From DATDAW01 sp036525185 (GTDB lineage: Bacteria > Verrucomicrobiota > Verrucomicrobiia > Chthoniobacterales > DASVRZ01), in assembly GCA_036525185.1 (NCBI GenBank), contig DATDAW010000006.1, positions 1-64,000 on the forward strand: a stretch of DNA of 64,000 nucleotides, given 5' to 3'. The notes below the pieces were generated by a model. The model saw only the letters and a program-made list of their open reading frames with translations, was not told where the DNA came from and did not search any database. This document shows, one piece after another, positions 8,506 to 16,886 of this stretch (positions are counted from its first letter, which is position 1; every line of letters starts with the position of its first letter). Position numbers and translations under genes: made by a program.

Positions 8506-8634
8506 CTCTCATTCGGCAGGAATGCCATTGCCGACGTTCACCAGATTTTCCGGATTGGAGGCCGGCTGAGGACCAATGCCCCGGGGAGGCGCCTTGCCTG
8601 TATTTTTCACCCCGCTGACGAGTTCGTTGTGCGT

Positions 8635-9105
8635 TTAGCTCGGGTCCGTTAGCGAGCAGGGCGATGATTGAGAATGGGCCAATCCGAGGTGTTTCTGAAA
8701 TGCAGCCAGCGTTTCCTTGCTTACGTGATGTTCGATCCCTTCGGCATCGGATTGGGCCACGGCATCGGGAATTCCTAACGCGCGCAGGAACGCGACGACA
8801 ATTTCGTGGCGGCGGCGTGATTCCTCCGCGAGTTTGCGGCCGGCATCCGTCAGGAAAACGGCCCGGTAAGGTTGTGTCGTTACGAGACCGTCACGCTGGA
8901 GGCGTTGAATGGTCCGGGCGACCGTGACGTGAGTGACACCGAGTCGACGCGCGAGGTCGACAATGCGGGCCTCCCCGGTTTGCGCAATGAGAGTGGCGAT
9001 GAGTTCTACGTAATCCTGGGCAGTCTCCTGGGAATGCTCGGCACGCGTGCGACGTGGATTTCCTTGAATCAGCGGGTTTGAAGGAGAGGCATCGAAAGAA
9101 GTCAC
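8635..9105 (-). CDS. mntR: Manganese-responsive DtxR-family regulator MntR
   Basis: Metal-dependent transcriptional repressor. Residues 30-90 form a winged helix-turn-helix (DYVELIATLI...RRLGVTHVTVARTIQRLQRDGLV), followed by the metal-binding and dimerisation helices with RRRHEIV (97-103), DAEGIEHHVS (120-129) and ETL, which match MntR rather than iron-sensing DtxR. The start is uncertain. GTG at 9105 gives 156 residues, the usual MntR length; an upstream TTG at 9150 would add a 15-residue tail unlike the family. No Mn transporter lies next to it. The divergent neighbour is an outer-membrane protein whose start region shares the 70-bp intergenic space, so regulation of that gene is possible. 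Confidence 0.85.
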   Translation of the reverse strand: MTSFDASPSNPLIQGNPRRTRAEHSQETAQDYVELIATLIAQTGEARIVDLARRLGVTHVTVARTIQRLQRDGLVTTQPYRAVFLTDAGRKLAEESRRRHEIVVAFLRALGIPDAVAQSDAEGIEHHVSKETLAAFQKHLGLAHSQSSPCSLTDPS

Positions 9106-9174
9106 TCTAAAAGGAAGCAAACAATGTGGTGATTGACAATTCTGTTTCAAAATGGAGCATGCGCTACAAATCTT

Positions 9175-10050
9175 ATGAGATGCTCTATTTTATTACATTT
9201 CGCATTCCTATCCCTACCTTTGCCACTTCTTCATGCCGGAACCGCTGCCCAGGAAAGCGCCGTGCCATTGCTGTCCCCGGACAAATCTCAATACAACCTC
9301 TTCCATCCCACCCCCCGCGATCTGCTGCGCGAACTCGCCCCTGACCGTCCGGACACGACCGAGAGCCCGGTGACCGTTGACGCCGGCCATTTCCAAATCG
9401 AAACAAGTTTCTTTGACTACAGCCGCGACAAGTCCGGCGGAAGCAGGACCGAAATTTTTACATATGGTTCGCTCAACCTAAAGGTGGGACTCACGAACCG
9501 GATGGATGCTCAGCTGCTGTTTGATCCGTACACGGTGGAAAAGTCGAAGGATTTCGACGCGGAAGAAACGGAGAAAATCGGGAGCTTCAGCGATGTAATC
9601 GTGCGGCTCAAAGTCAATCTTTGGGGAAACGATGGCGGGAAAACGGCTTTTGCCATCTTCCCATTCGTGAAAATTCCGACAGGAACGAAATTGAGCAATG
9701 ACCGGGTTGAAGGCGGTCTAATTTTGCCCTTCTCACTCGGAATCAACGATCGGCTCGACTTCGGCATGATGATTGAAACCGACGTTGTCTATGACTCTGA
9801 CACGGACGGTTACGAACTGGCCGTCGTGCACACTGCGGTGCTTGGCGTCTCCATTGCGGATCCTGTGGGGTTCTTTTTGGAGTACGCTGGTGCTGCGGGA
9901 ACGGGCGACCAGGATTACCAGGCTGCCTTAAATGGAGGATTGACGTTTCCCGTGACGCCTGACCTTCAATGGGATGCCGGTGTCCGTGTCGGATTGAACG
10001 ACGCAGCCGAGGATTTCGGATGCTTCGCTGGCATGACGGTGCGTTTCTGA
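9175..10050 (+). CDS. Outer-membrane transporter-like beta-barrel protein
   Basis: About 291 residues with a signal peptide (MRCSILLHFAFLSLPLPLLHAG, cut near AA/QE). The rest alternates short amphipathic strands and loops (FQIETSFFDY, LNLKVGLTNRMDAQLLFDPY, AFAIFPFVKIPTG, LPFSLGINDRLDFGMMIETD) and ends in ...GMTVRF, with a terminal Phe typical of outer-membrane barrels. The DTTESPVTVDAGHFQIE entry resembles the family annotated as putative transporter / phenol-degradation outer-membrane protein (MetA_deg type). Substrate unknown. I chose the ATG at 9175 because the signal peptide begins there; an upstream in-frame start at 9133 overlaps the mntR control region. Confidence 0.7.
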   Translation: MRCSILLHFAFLSLPLPLLHAGTAAQESAVPLLSPDKSQYNLFHPTPRDLLRELAPDRPDTTESPVTVDAGHFQIETSFFDYSRDKSGGSRTEIFTYGSLNLKVGLTNRMDAQLLFDPYTVEKSKDFDAEETEKIGSFSDVIVRLKVNLWGNDGGKTAFAIFPFVKIPTGTKLSNDRVEGGLILPFSLGINDRLDFGMMIETDVVYDSDTDGYELAVVHTAVLGVSIADPVGFFLEYAGAAGTGDQDYQAALNGGLTFPVTPDLQWDAGVRVGLNDAAEDFGCFAGMTVRF

Positions 10051-10056
10051 CGATGA

Positions 10057-10087
10057 GAGGACCTTCGAAGGTTTTTGCAAGGTCCTC
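10057..10087 (+). terminator. Terminator with nested alternative hairpins after the outer-membrane protein gene
   Basis: The 12-bp palindrome ACCTTCGAAGGT (10061-10072) runs straight into TTTTG, an intrinsic-terminator shape. A longer, mutually exclusive stem, GAGGACCTT (10057-10065) with AAGGTCCTC (10079-10087), encloses the T-run. It lies 7 bp after the stop codon. Confidence 0.5.
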
Positions 10088-10142
10088 CGCTCTTGCTGGT
10101 TGAAGCCAACGCATATTGCCTCTTTTTCTTGAAATTTGTCGC

Positions 10143-10170
10143 TTGCGAGGCGACCGACCCGGCCTATGGT
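10143..10170 (+). promoter_or_regulatory. Possible purA promoter
   Basis: TTGCGA, 16 bp, then TATGGT, about 120 bp upstream of the purA ATG. Its layout resembles the nusA promoter in this window. Only four of six matches at each element, so tentative. Confidence 0.3.
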
Positions 10171-10291
10171 CTGACAAGTCCCGATGGTGCTACCCAGTGC
10201 CGCCGGGACTGTTTCGCGTCCCAATACTTAATTGCGTGGAGCAGCAAGTGTCACCACTCCCGTAAAACTCCCTTTCTTCCCCGAAATCATC

Positions 10292-11560
10292 ATGGCAAAC
10301 ACAATTCTGGTCGGCGCTCAATGGGGCGACGAAGGCAAAGGCAAAATCATCGATTTTCTCACTGAAGATGCCGATATCGTGGTTCGCAGTCAGGGCGGAA
10401 ACAACGCGGGGCATACCGTTGTTTTCGCTGGCGTAAAATACGTGCTGCACCTCATTCCGTCGGGGATTTTGCGCCGGGACAAAGTCTGCGTCATTGGAAA
10501 TGGCGTCGTCCTCGATCCCATATCGGTGGTTGCCGAACTGGACGGCCTCGCCACAAAGGGAGTGAAAGTGGAGTCGAATCTCTATATCAGCGACTGTGCG
10601 CACCTGGTTTTCCCCTATCACAGGCTTCTCGACGAACAGCGCGAACTGCTCAAAGGCGTGGACAAAATCGGTACGACAAAGCGAGGGATCGGCCCGGCAT
10701 ATGGCGACAAGGCGGCACGCGTCGGGCTTCGGGTCTGCGATCTGCTGCAGCCGGATGAGTTCTCGAAAAAACTGAAACGCCGCGTGGAAGAAAACAACGC
10801 CGTTCTTACGTCCATCGGCGCGAAGACGGTGGACTTCGAGGAAATCAACGACACGTATCTGGCTGCTGGAAAACGTCTTAAGCCGTTTGTTACCAACACA
10901 GTCGAATATCTCTACGAGGCTGTGAAAGCCGGCAAGAACATCCTTTTCGAGGGCGCGCAGGGGACCTTCCTCGACCTCGACCACGGTACCTATCCGTATG
11001 TCACGTCGTCCAACACCACCGCCGGCGGTGCGTGTACGGGCTCTGGCGTTCCACCGAATCGCATGGATACGGTGGTCGGTGTTATCAAAGCCTATACGAC
11101 CCGTGTCGGCGAAGGCCCCTTTCCAAGTGAAGACCAAATGATTTCCGACCTGCTCCATGGCATGGGCCGCGAGTTTGGCTCGACGACGGGCCGGGAACGA
11201 CGCTGCGGATGGTTCGATGCGGTATCCACGCGTTACGCTTCGATGATCAACGGGATCGACGAAGTCGCGGTTACCAATCTGGACGGTTTGGACAGCGTCG
11301 AAACGCTGAAAATTTGCGTTGCGTATCAGCTCGCCGATAAAAAATGGTGCGTTCCACCCGCCGACTTCAGCTGGCTCGAAAAGTGCCAGCCTGTTTACGA
11401 AACGATGCCCGGCTGGCAAACGCCGACGGATAAGATTCGTTCCTTCGCAGAGCTCCCTGAAAATGCGCAGAAATACCTTTTCCGCCTTGCTGAATTGACC
11501 GAGGCCAGACTTCGCATTGTGAGTGTCGGCCCTGGCCGGGAGCAGACATTCGTGGTGTAG
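10292..11560 (+). CDS. purA: Adenylosuccinate synthetase
   Basis: 422 residues, full length. It joins IMP and aspartate with GTP to give adenylosuccinate, the first committed step to AMP. P-loop-like GDEGKGK (12-18) with the catalytic Asp-13 region, NNAGHTVV (38-45 region), GTTKRGIGPAYGDKAAR, the FEGAQGTFLDLDHGTYPYVT block and the GRERRCGWFDAV segment are all present. I took the ATG at 10292 (MANTILVGAQWG), where the family starts; the frame is open 60 nt further upstream but the extra residues match nothing. It is convergent with the exporter operon, with 45 bp between stops. No other pur gene is near. Confidence 0.97.
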   Translation: MANTILVGAQWGDEGKGKIIDFLTEDADIVVRSQGGNNAGHTVVFAGVKYVLHLIPSGILRRDKVCVIGNGVVLDPISVVAELDGLATKGVKVESNLYISDCAHLVFPYHRLLDEQRELLKGVDKIGTTKRGIGPAYGDKAARVGLRVCDLLQPDEFSKKLKRRVEENNAVLTSIGAKTVDFEEINDTYLAAGKRLKPFVTNTVEYLYEAVKAGKNILFEGAQGTFLDLDHGTYPYVTSSNTTAGGACTGSGVPPNRMDTVVGVIKAYTTRVGEGPFPSEDQMISDLLHGMGREFGSTTGRERRCGWFDAVSTRYASMINGIDEVAVTNLDGLDSVETLKICVAYQLADKKWCVPPADFSWLEKCQPVYETMPGWQTPTDKIRSFAELPENAQKYLFRLAELTEARLRIVSVGPGREQTFVV

Positions 11561-11605
11561 AAGCTTTTTCGCTCCAGCGTTCGGAGTTCCGTGAGAAGCA
11601 CGAAG

Positions 11606-12841
11606 TTATTTTACTCGAGTTCCCTCTCTGACGCTGTCGGGCGGATGAACAATGACGACCGCGTCTTTTTGTAATCCAGAGATGACTTCGGCGGAGGTAC
11701 CGTTGGTGTGGCCGATCTCGACTTTTTGCAGGCAGGTCCTGCCGTCGGTCACGGTGAAAGTCATCCAGTCGTTTCCCCGACGGAACAGTGCCCCCGTGGG
11801 GATTTGCAGGACGCCGTCGCCATGCCAGGTTACGATCCGCGCTTCGACGCGGTAACGATCGCCGAGTTTACCCGTGGAATCCGCGAAATCGACGCGGACC
11901 TTTACGCGCTGTTCTTCGACGCCCAGCGCCGAGATTTTCGTGAAGCCACCGGGTTCCACAACACTTACGCGTCCACGGAGGGGCGTGTTCCCGCCCCATT
12001 GTTCGATGGAAACCTCCGCACCAGGAGTCACACCAACGGCGTCCGTGGAAAGGAGTTCGATTTCAGCCTCAAGATCCCGCGGGTCGCCGACTTCCATGAT
12101 TTGCGTGCTGACGGTCACAACTCGTGAATTTTCTTCAAAGACATTCAGGACAAAGCCGTCCACGGGAGCAAGGATTGAGATGGGCTCGGATTTTCCCGGC
12201 TGTGTCGCTTGCACGAGTGCGGCTTTAGCCTGAGCAACCTCAAATTCCGCGACCCGCAGGGCAAATTGGGCGGCGCGAGACTCGCGAGTGAGGATGTTGA
12301 CTCTGTTCTCGGCAGAATCGAAATCCTGCACGGAAATCGCGCCCGTCTTTCGGAGCGATTCCGCGCGCGCGAAATCTTTCCTGGCCAGATCCAGTGCCGA
12401 AGCAGCGCGTTCCAGATTAGCCTGGCGGCTCATTTTTGTGGCTTCGGCTGCGTCCACTGCAGCTTCCGCCTGCGCCCTGGCGCGAGGATCCAGAAACCCG
12501 GCCATTTGTGGTTCGATCGTAGCCAGAACCGTTTTGCCTGCTTGAATCGGCGTGCCGGCCCGAAGTGTAACGCGATTGAGAAAACCGGCTACCGGCGGCG
12601 TAATGACGTATCGATGCCGGATGCGCGTTTTTCCTTCTTCAAAGACCGTCACCGTTAGCGGTCCACGTGCTGCCGTCGCCATCTCGACGTTGACGGGTTT
12701 TGGACGCAGCCCATTGATGATTGCAAGGAGCACGAATCCTCCGATCGCGTACGGGATAAGCTTCCGCCATGCGCCCCGTTTTCGGCGTTTCGACTGTGCA
12801 GAAGTGGCTGATTTCATGGGAGATAACGTCGCAATTCTCAT
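11606..12841 (-). CDS. HlyD-type periplasmic adaptor of an ABC exporter
   Basis: About 411 residues. After a basic N-terminus a single membrane anchor (about residues 28-45) leads into a biotinyl-lipoyl half (VAGFLNRVTLRAGTPIQAGKTVLATIEP), a long alpha-helical hairpin rich in Ala, Arg and Glu (about 120-215), the second lipoyl half (ISILAPVDGFVLNVFEENSRVV) and beta-barrel domains. This is the membrane-fusion architecture of HlyD/MacA/DevB. Last gene of the tetR-ATPase-permease-adaptor operon; its ATG follows the permease stop by 2 bp (a TTG two codons earlier would overlap it by 4 bp). It would bridge the exporter to an outer-membrane channel that is not encoded here. Confidence 0.88.
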   Translation of the reverse strand: MRIATLSPMKSATSAQSKRRKRGAWRKLIPYAIGGFVLLAIINGLRPKPVNVEMATAARGPLTVTVFEEGKTRIRHRYVITPPVAGFLNRVTLRAGTPIQAGKTVLATIEPQMAGFLDPRARAQAEAAVDAAEATKMSRQANLERAASALDLARKDFARAESLRKTGAISVQDFDSAENRVNILTRESRAAQFALRVAEFEVAQAKAALVQATQPGKSEPISILAPVDGFVLNVFEENSRVVTVSTQIMEVGDPRDLEAEIELLSTDAVGVTPGAEVSIEQWGGNTPLRGRVSVVEPGGFTKISALGVEEQRVKVRVDFADSTGKLGDRYRVEARIVTWHGDGVLQIPTGALFRRGNDWMTFTVTDGRTCLQKVEIGHTNGTSAEVISGLQKDAVVIVHPPDSVREGTRVK

Positions 12842-12843
12842 GT

Positions 12844-15207
12844 TCAATCATAGGCTTTCAGGACGCTGAGCAGGTCCAATTTGCGAATCCGCTTGCCGAC
12901 CACCGCAAATGAGAGGCCGGAGGAGATCAGCACGATCAAAATAGCGGTGACGTAAGTTTGTGATGTGAGCACGAGCGGCAGGCGGACGGTCTCCGTGCTG
13001 GACGCGGCGATCATGATTCTGGCCAGTTCCGTCCCGATTACGAGTCCGCACGGAATCGCGAGCAGCGTCAGAAAAGCCAGCTCACCGATTAGCACCGCGG
13101 CGACTTCGTTATGGGTAAAACCAACAACACGTAGCGTCGCCAGATCGCGCGTTCGTTCAGAAAGGGCGATACGTGCTCCGTTATAAACAACTCCGAATGA
13201 GACGATTACGGCGAATCCAAAGTAGATCGTCTGAACAATCCCGATCATTTGCCCCGTTGTTTTCTTAAAGCTTGCCCGCGCCATGGCGGTGATCGCGAGC
13301 GCGCCGATGCGAGGCGATTCTTTAACTTCGGCGAGAAAATCGTCCCATCTCATCGTATCTACGGCGAGATGCGCGCCGCTGATCGTGCCACCCTCGTGCA
13401 TGAGCCGGCGTAACGCGTCGATATCCACGTAGGCGCTGACTCCGGCAAAATCGGTGATCGTCCCGGTAATGATCGTCTCCAGGATGGGTCGGCGTCCTTC
13501 CTGGACCTCTATCCGGACGGCGTCGCCCGGTTTCGCGTCGAGGATTTCGGCAAGTTTGGCAGAAACCATCAGCCCGGCGAGAGGGAGGGCGATCGGTTGG
13601 CCTTGTGCATCCAGAAGACGATTGAGGCTGGGGTTCGACTGGAGCCCGGTAAGACTCACCCGGCGTTCGTGGTGCCCCGATTGGAGGCGCACGGCGACAC
13701 TTCGAAACGGTTCAACGCTTAGGACACCCGGCAAATGCGCCATGTCGCTCAACGTGCTCGCAGAGCCAGGTTCAATAAGGTGCAGCGTTACGTGCTGTCG
13801 CTGGGCGAGACTCCATTGAAAATCCATCAAATAGCTGATCCCTTCGCGGATTGCGCCTGGAACGATGGGAATGGCCGTTGCAAACGCCAGACCGACCGCG
13901 GTGAAAAACGCCTGCCAGGGTTTGCGTTCCAGATTCCGCAAGGTCATACGGAATGCAGGCGACACAAGTCGCTGTAATCCAAGCCGTTCCAGAACGGAGG
14001 GTTTGAATTCTGCAGGCGGTTCGGGGCGCATCGCTTCTGCAGGCGGCAGTTTCATCGCCTGACGGACTGCGCCCATTACTCCGAGAAAGGACGTGGTGGA
14101 ACTCGCGATCAGCGCCGCCACGACTGCCGGCCAATCCGGATAGAAATCCAGCGAGGGAAACCGGAAAAATTGCCGGTAAAGGATGGTAACACCATTCCCC
14201 ATCCACAAGCCGAGTAAGCTGCCAGCCGTGACGGCGATGACGACCATGACGACCGCAAACTTTAAGTAGTGCAGCCCGACTTCCATTCGCCCATAGCCAA
14301 ACGCTTTGAGCTGAGCAATTTGCTCCCGTTGGAGTCTGACGATGCGCGTCAAAACGGCACTCGTCATGAAAGCTGCAATGCTTAGAAAAATTGCAGGAAA
14401 CGCCACGGCAAACCCGCGCAGCACACGAATGCGATCATCGATGACCCGCGCCGATGCGTGATCCGCGCGATTGTACGCAACCAAGCCGCCATAAGGAGCA
14501 AGAATGCGATCGATTTCTCTCATCACATCGCGATCGCTGGCGCCAGGAGCGATATCAGCGACAACATTGTTCAACGCACCGTCCAAATCGAGCGCGTTGG
14601 CCAATTCCCGTTCGTTCATCCAGAATACGCCGAACCGGCGATTGTCTGGCACCGTATCCCCGGGGCGCGATTCGAAGACGAATTCCGGCGAAAGAGCGGT
14701 TCCGACGATCCGAAGCCGCTGTCGGGCACCATAAATCGTAGCGTCAATCGTATCGCCCGGCATGAAACCATGTGCACCTGCAAATGCTTCACTGACAACG
14801 ACTTCGTTAGACGCTCCAGGCTCAGGCAGCCGCCCTTGACGGAGGAACAACACGTTGAGCATTTGCGGACGGTCGTGAGACAGCGACATCAGGATTCCGT
14901 CCGCCGGTTCTTTAAGACCGGGCAAATCGAGAATCGCCGGGCCTTTCACTCGGGTTTCGACCGATGCAATTCCGGGGATTTCGGTAAGCCGTTTTCGGAT
15001 AGAATTCGGAGCACGCTTCAAATCGCAGAAAACGTCCGCAAAACGATGGCTGGCGTAGTATTTCTCGCGAGCTATTTCCAGCGAGACGACAAGGCTGCGC
15101 GCCATAATCATCATTGCCAGGCCGCAGGCCATGACCAGTGCCACGGCGACTACTTGGCCCTTCATCTGACCGAGGTCGCGAAAAAGTTTGAGATCAAGGG
15201 GGGTCAT
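12844..15207 (-). CDS. FtsX-like ABC exporter permease (duplicated, DevC/MacB type)
   Basis: 787 residues. An N-terminal membrane helix (about 17-38) is followed by a large periplasmic domain, a block of FtsX helices (near 270-400), a second periplasmic region (about 445-650), and a second FtsX block with the family motif AATLR-like DLATLRVVGFTHNEVAAVLIGE near 700. The duplicated layout fits MacB-superfamily exporters and not solute importers. The gene sits between its ATPase (14 bp upstream) and the HlyD adaptor, which together form a complete inner-membrane exporter. The substrate cannot be read from sequence; such systems export lipids, glycolipids, peptides or drugs. Confidence 0.88.
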   Translation of the reverse strand: MTPLDLKLFRDLGQMKGQVVAVALVMACGLAMMIMARSLVVSLEIAREKYYASHRFADVFCDLKRAPNSIRKRLTEIPGIASVETRVKGPAILDLPGLKEPADGILMSLSHDRPQMLNVLFLRQGRLPEPGASNEVVVSEAFAGAHGFMPGDTIDATIYGARQRLRIVGTALSPEFVFESRPGDTVPDNRRFGVFWMNERELANALDLDGALNNVVADIAPGASDRDVMREIDRILAPYGGLVAYNRADHASARVIDDRIRVLRGFAVAFPAIFLSIAAFMTSAVLTRIVRLQREQIAQLKAFGYGRMEVGLHYLKFAVVMVVIAVTAGSLLGLWMGNGVTILYRQFFRFPSLDFYPDWPAVVAALIASSTTSFLGVMGAVRQAMKLPPAEAMRPEPPAEFKPSVLERLGLQRLVSPAFRMTLRNLERKPWQAFFTAVGLAFATAIPIVPGAIREGISYLMDFQWSLAQRQHVTLHLIEPGSASTLSDMAHLPGVLSVEPFRSVAVRLQSGHHERRVSLTGLQSNPSLNRLLDAQGQPIALPLAGLMVSAKLAEILDAKPGDAVRIEVQEGRRPILETIITGTITDFAGVSAYVDIDALRRLMHEGGTISGAHLAVDTMRWDDFLAEVKESPRIGALAITAMARASFKKTTGQMIGIVQTIYFGFAVIVSFGVVYNGARIALSERTRDLATLRVVGFTHNEVAAVLIGELAFLTLLAIPCGLVIGTELARIMIAASSTETVRLPLVLTSQTYVTAILIVLISSGLSFAVVGKRIRKLDLLSVLKAYD

Positions 15208-15221
15208 ACTGCGCGATTTAT

Positions 15222-15926
15222 TTACCAGACAAGCGAGCCAACTGGTTCGCGTTGAGGATTTTCCTGGATATGAGTGATGCGTCCGTCGGAGAGGTGAATG
15301 ACGCGATCGGCCATGCCAGCGATGACGGCGTTGTGCGTAATAATGACTGCCAAAGTACCGAGTTCGCGGTTTACTTGCTCGATCGCCTCAAGGACCGTAA
15401 GGCCGGTTTTCATATCGAGCGCTCCTGTGGGTTCGTCGCAAAGCAGGACCTTGGGGCGTTTTGCGATGGCCCGGGCAATGGCGACGCGCTGTTGCTGACC
15501 GCCGGATAGCTGCGAAGGAAAATGGTCCATGCGATCCGCGAGGTCGACGATCTCGAGCGCTTCCTCCGGTTCCATGGGGTCCCGCGCAATCTCCGTGATA
15601 AGCGCCACATTCTCCCGAGCTGTGAGGCTTGGAATGAGATTGTAAAACTGGAAGATGAAGCCCACAGTGTCGCGCCGGTATTGAGTCAGTGTGTTTTCAT
15701 CCGCGTCCGTAAGGTCGTTTCCGCAATACATGAGGGTGCCCGACGTTGGGAGATCGAGGCCGCCCAGGATATTCAACAGTGTGGATTTCCCGCTGCCAGA
15801 GGTGCCGAGCAGGACGACGAGTTCGCTCTCGAACAAGTCAAGATTAATCCCATTCAGGGCCCGGATTTCGCTTTCGCCGCTGCGATAGATTTTGACCAGG
15901 TCGCGGGCGTGAAAAAGCAGTTCCAT
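15222..15926 (-). CDS. ABC exporter ATPase (LolD/MacB type)
   Basis: 234 residues from the ATG at 15926 (MELLFHARDLVKIYRSG), the normal start for this family; the frame is open upstream into tetR but that stretch is unrelated. Walker A GTSGSGKST, Q-loop FQFYNLIPSLT, signature LSGGQQQRVAIARA, Walker B VLLCDEPTGALD and the switch-region ITHN are all intact. The QFYNLIPSLTARENV stretch is typical of the LolD/MacB group that powers FtsX-type permeases. Ten bases separate it from the tetR stop. Confidence 0.92.
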   Translation of the reverse strand: MELLFHARDLVKIYRSGESEIRALNGINLDLFESELVVLLGTSGSGKSTLLNILGGLDLPTSGTLMYCGNDLTDADENTLTQYRRDTVGFIFQFYNLIPSLTARENVALITEIARDPMEPEEALEIVDLADRMDHFPSQLSGGQQQRVAIARAIAKRPKVLLCDEPTGALDMKTGLTVLEAIEQVNRELGTLAVIITHNAVIAGMADRVIHLSDGRITHIQENPQREPVGSLVW

Positions 15927-15936
15927 AGCAGAATTT

Positions 15937-16614
15937 TCACGGGGGACTGGCCAGTGCCGTCCGCATTTTTTCAGTGATCTGGATGATGATTTCACGGGCC
16001 GCTTCGGGGTCGCCGGGTGTTTCCGCTGCCAGACCGCGGTCCAAAAGGAGACCGAGCGCCCGAACTCCATCGTCGAAAGGGACCTTGTGCTCATCGGGAA
16101 TGAAGTCGTCGCTGGAAATGAGGCCGAAGCTGATGGAAGTCATGAGAAAGGCTAAGGTCTGGGCCGGGATGTCATCACGGATAGCGCCGACTTCCTGCAA
16201 ACGAGCGAAAAGCTCAGTCCGTGCAGAAATCGTATCCTTGAGCAGTTCCGTATCGCGCCGGAGGAAGCTACCGAGAAGACGTTTGTCGCGGGTCATGATT
16301 GCCTTCACGAACGGGTTCGTGTTCATCGCGGCAAGACTGTGCTGGATCATCCGGGCAAAACTCCAGTCGCCGTGATCCTGCTCGAAGCGCCGAAGCCATT
16401 CAGCGGCGTGACGCCCGAATTCGCGGTGGAGGAGGGCCATAAAAAGGGCGTCCTTGCTGGGAAATTCGAGATAAACCGCCCCTTTGGAAATGCCTGTTTC
16501 GCGGGCGATATCATCCACGCTGGTTTTGTCAAATCCCCACCTGGCAAAGAGAGCGGCGGCGGTGTTGAGAAGACGTTCGCGGCGTTCGGAAGAAATGGGG
16601 GACGCGCCAGACAT
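15937..16614 (-). CDS. TetR/AcrR-family regulator of the exporter operon
   Basis: 225 residues. N-terminal helix-turn-helix with the family pattern RRERLLNTAAALFARWGFDKTSVDDIARETGISKGAVYLEF (residues about 11-52); the C-terminal helical part that binds the ligand is variable. First gene of the exporter operon, and an inverted repeat operator lies 10 bp upstream of its start. This supports an autoregulated repressor released by a substrate of the pump; the inducer is unknown. Confidence 0.9.
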   Translation of the reverse strand: MSGASPISSERRERLLNTAAALFARWGFDKTSVDDIARETGISKGAVYLEFPSKDALFMALLHREFGRHAAEWLRRFEQDHGDWSFARMIQHSLAAMNTNPFVKAIMTRDKRLLGSFLRRDTELLKDTISARTELFARLQEVGAIRDDIPAQTLAFLMTSISFGLISSDDFIPDEHKVPFDDGVRALGLLLDRGLAAETPGDPEAAREIIIQITEKMRTALASPP

Positions 16615-16623
16615 ATGACAACA

Positions 16624-16647
16624 TGACCGAGAGAATTCAATCGGTCA
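16624..16647 (-). promoter_or_regulatory. Operator-like inverted repeat upstream of tetR
   Basis: Perfect 7-bp arms TGACCGA (16624-16630) and TCGGTCA (16641-16647) flank 10 bp containing GAATTC. On the minus strand a TTGACC (-35 like) lies at its upstream edge and a poor -10 within 17 bp, so a bound repressor would cover the promoter. The half-site ACCGA/TCGGT recurs at 61719-61728 in front of cstA. Confidence 0.55.
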
Positions 16648-16886
16648 ACCAGTCACATCGTCGAGTGTCTTCGCGCGATTTTGTAGGGGTTGGGAACTGC
16701 GCGTGACCCGGCACAGCCAGCCTTGCATTCAGAAGTACAAGGCCGAGCTTTTTGATTGTCTGTCCGGCCTTGCTGGAAAAGGATTTGTCCAAGGCGGAGC
16801 AAGAAAAACTCGCATGGGCTAGGGGATAACGTCCAAACGCCCCATCGAGGTTCTTTTTTTTTGCAGGGATGTAGCCGCCGCTCTGT
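16648..16886. other. Intergenic region between infB and tetR
   Basis: No gene seen. One inverted repeat, CAAGGCCG (16738-16745) with CGGCCTTG (16766-16773), encloses a 19-nt loop without a T-run. A run of nine Ts (plus strand, 16855-16863) lies 24 bp past the infB stop; on the infB transcript it is an A-run, so it is not a terminator for infB. Confidence 0.5.

Noticed and set aside
9133..9161. TTGACA at 9133 as promoter of the outer-membrane protein gene
   Set aside because: No acceptable -10 at 16-18 bp; the nearest TACAAA is 26 bp away.
10190..11419. 409-codon minus-strand frame opposite purA
   Set aside because: Antisense shadow of a highly conserved gene; composition unlike a protein.
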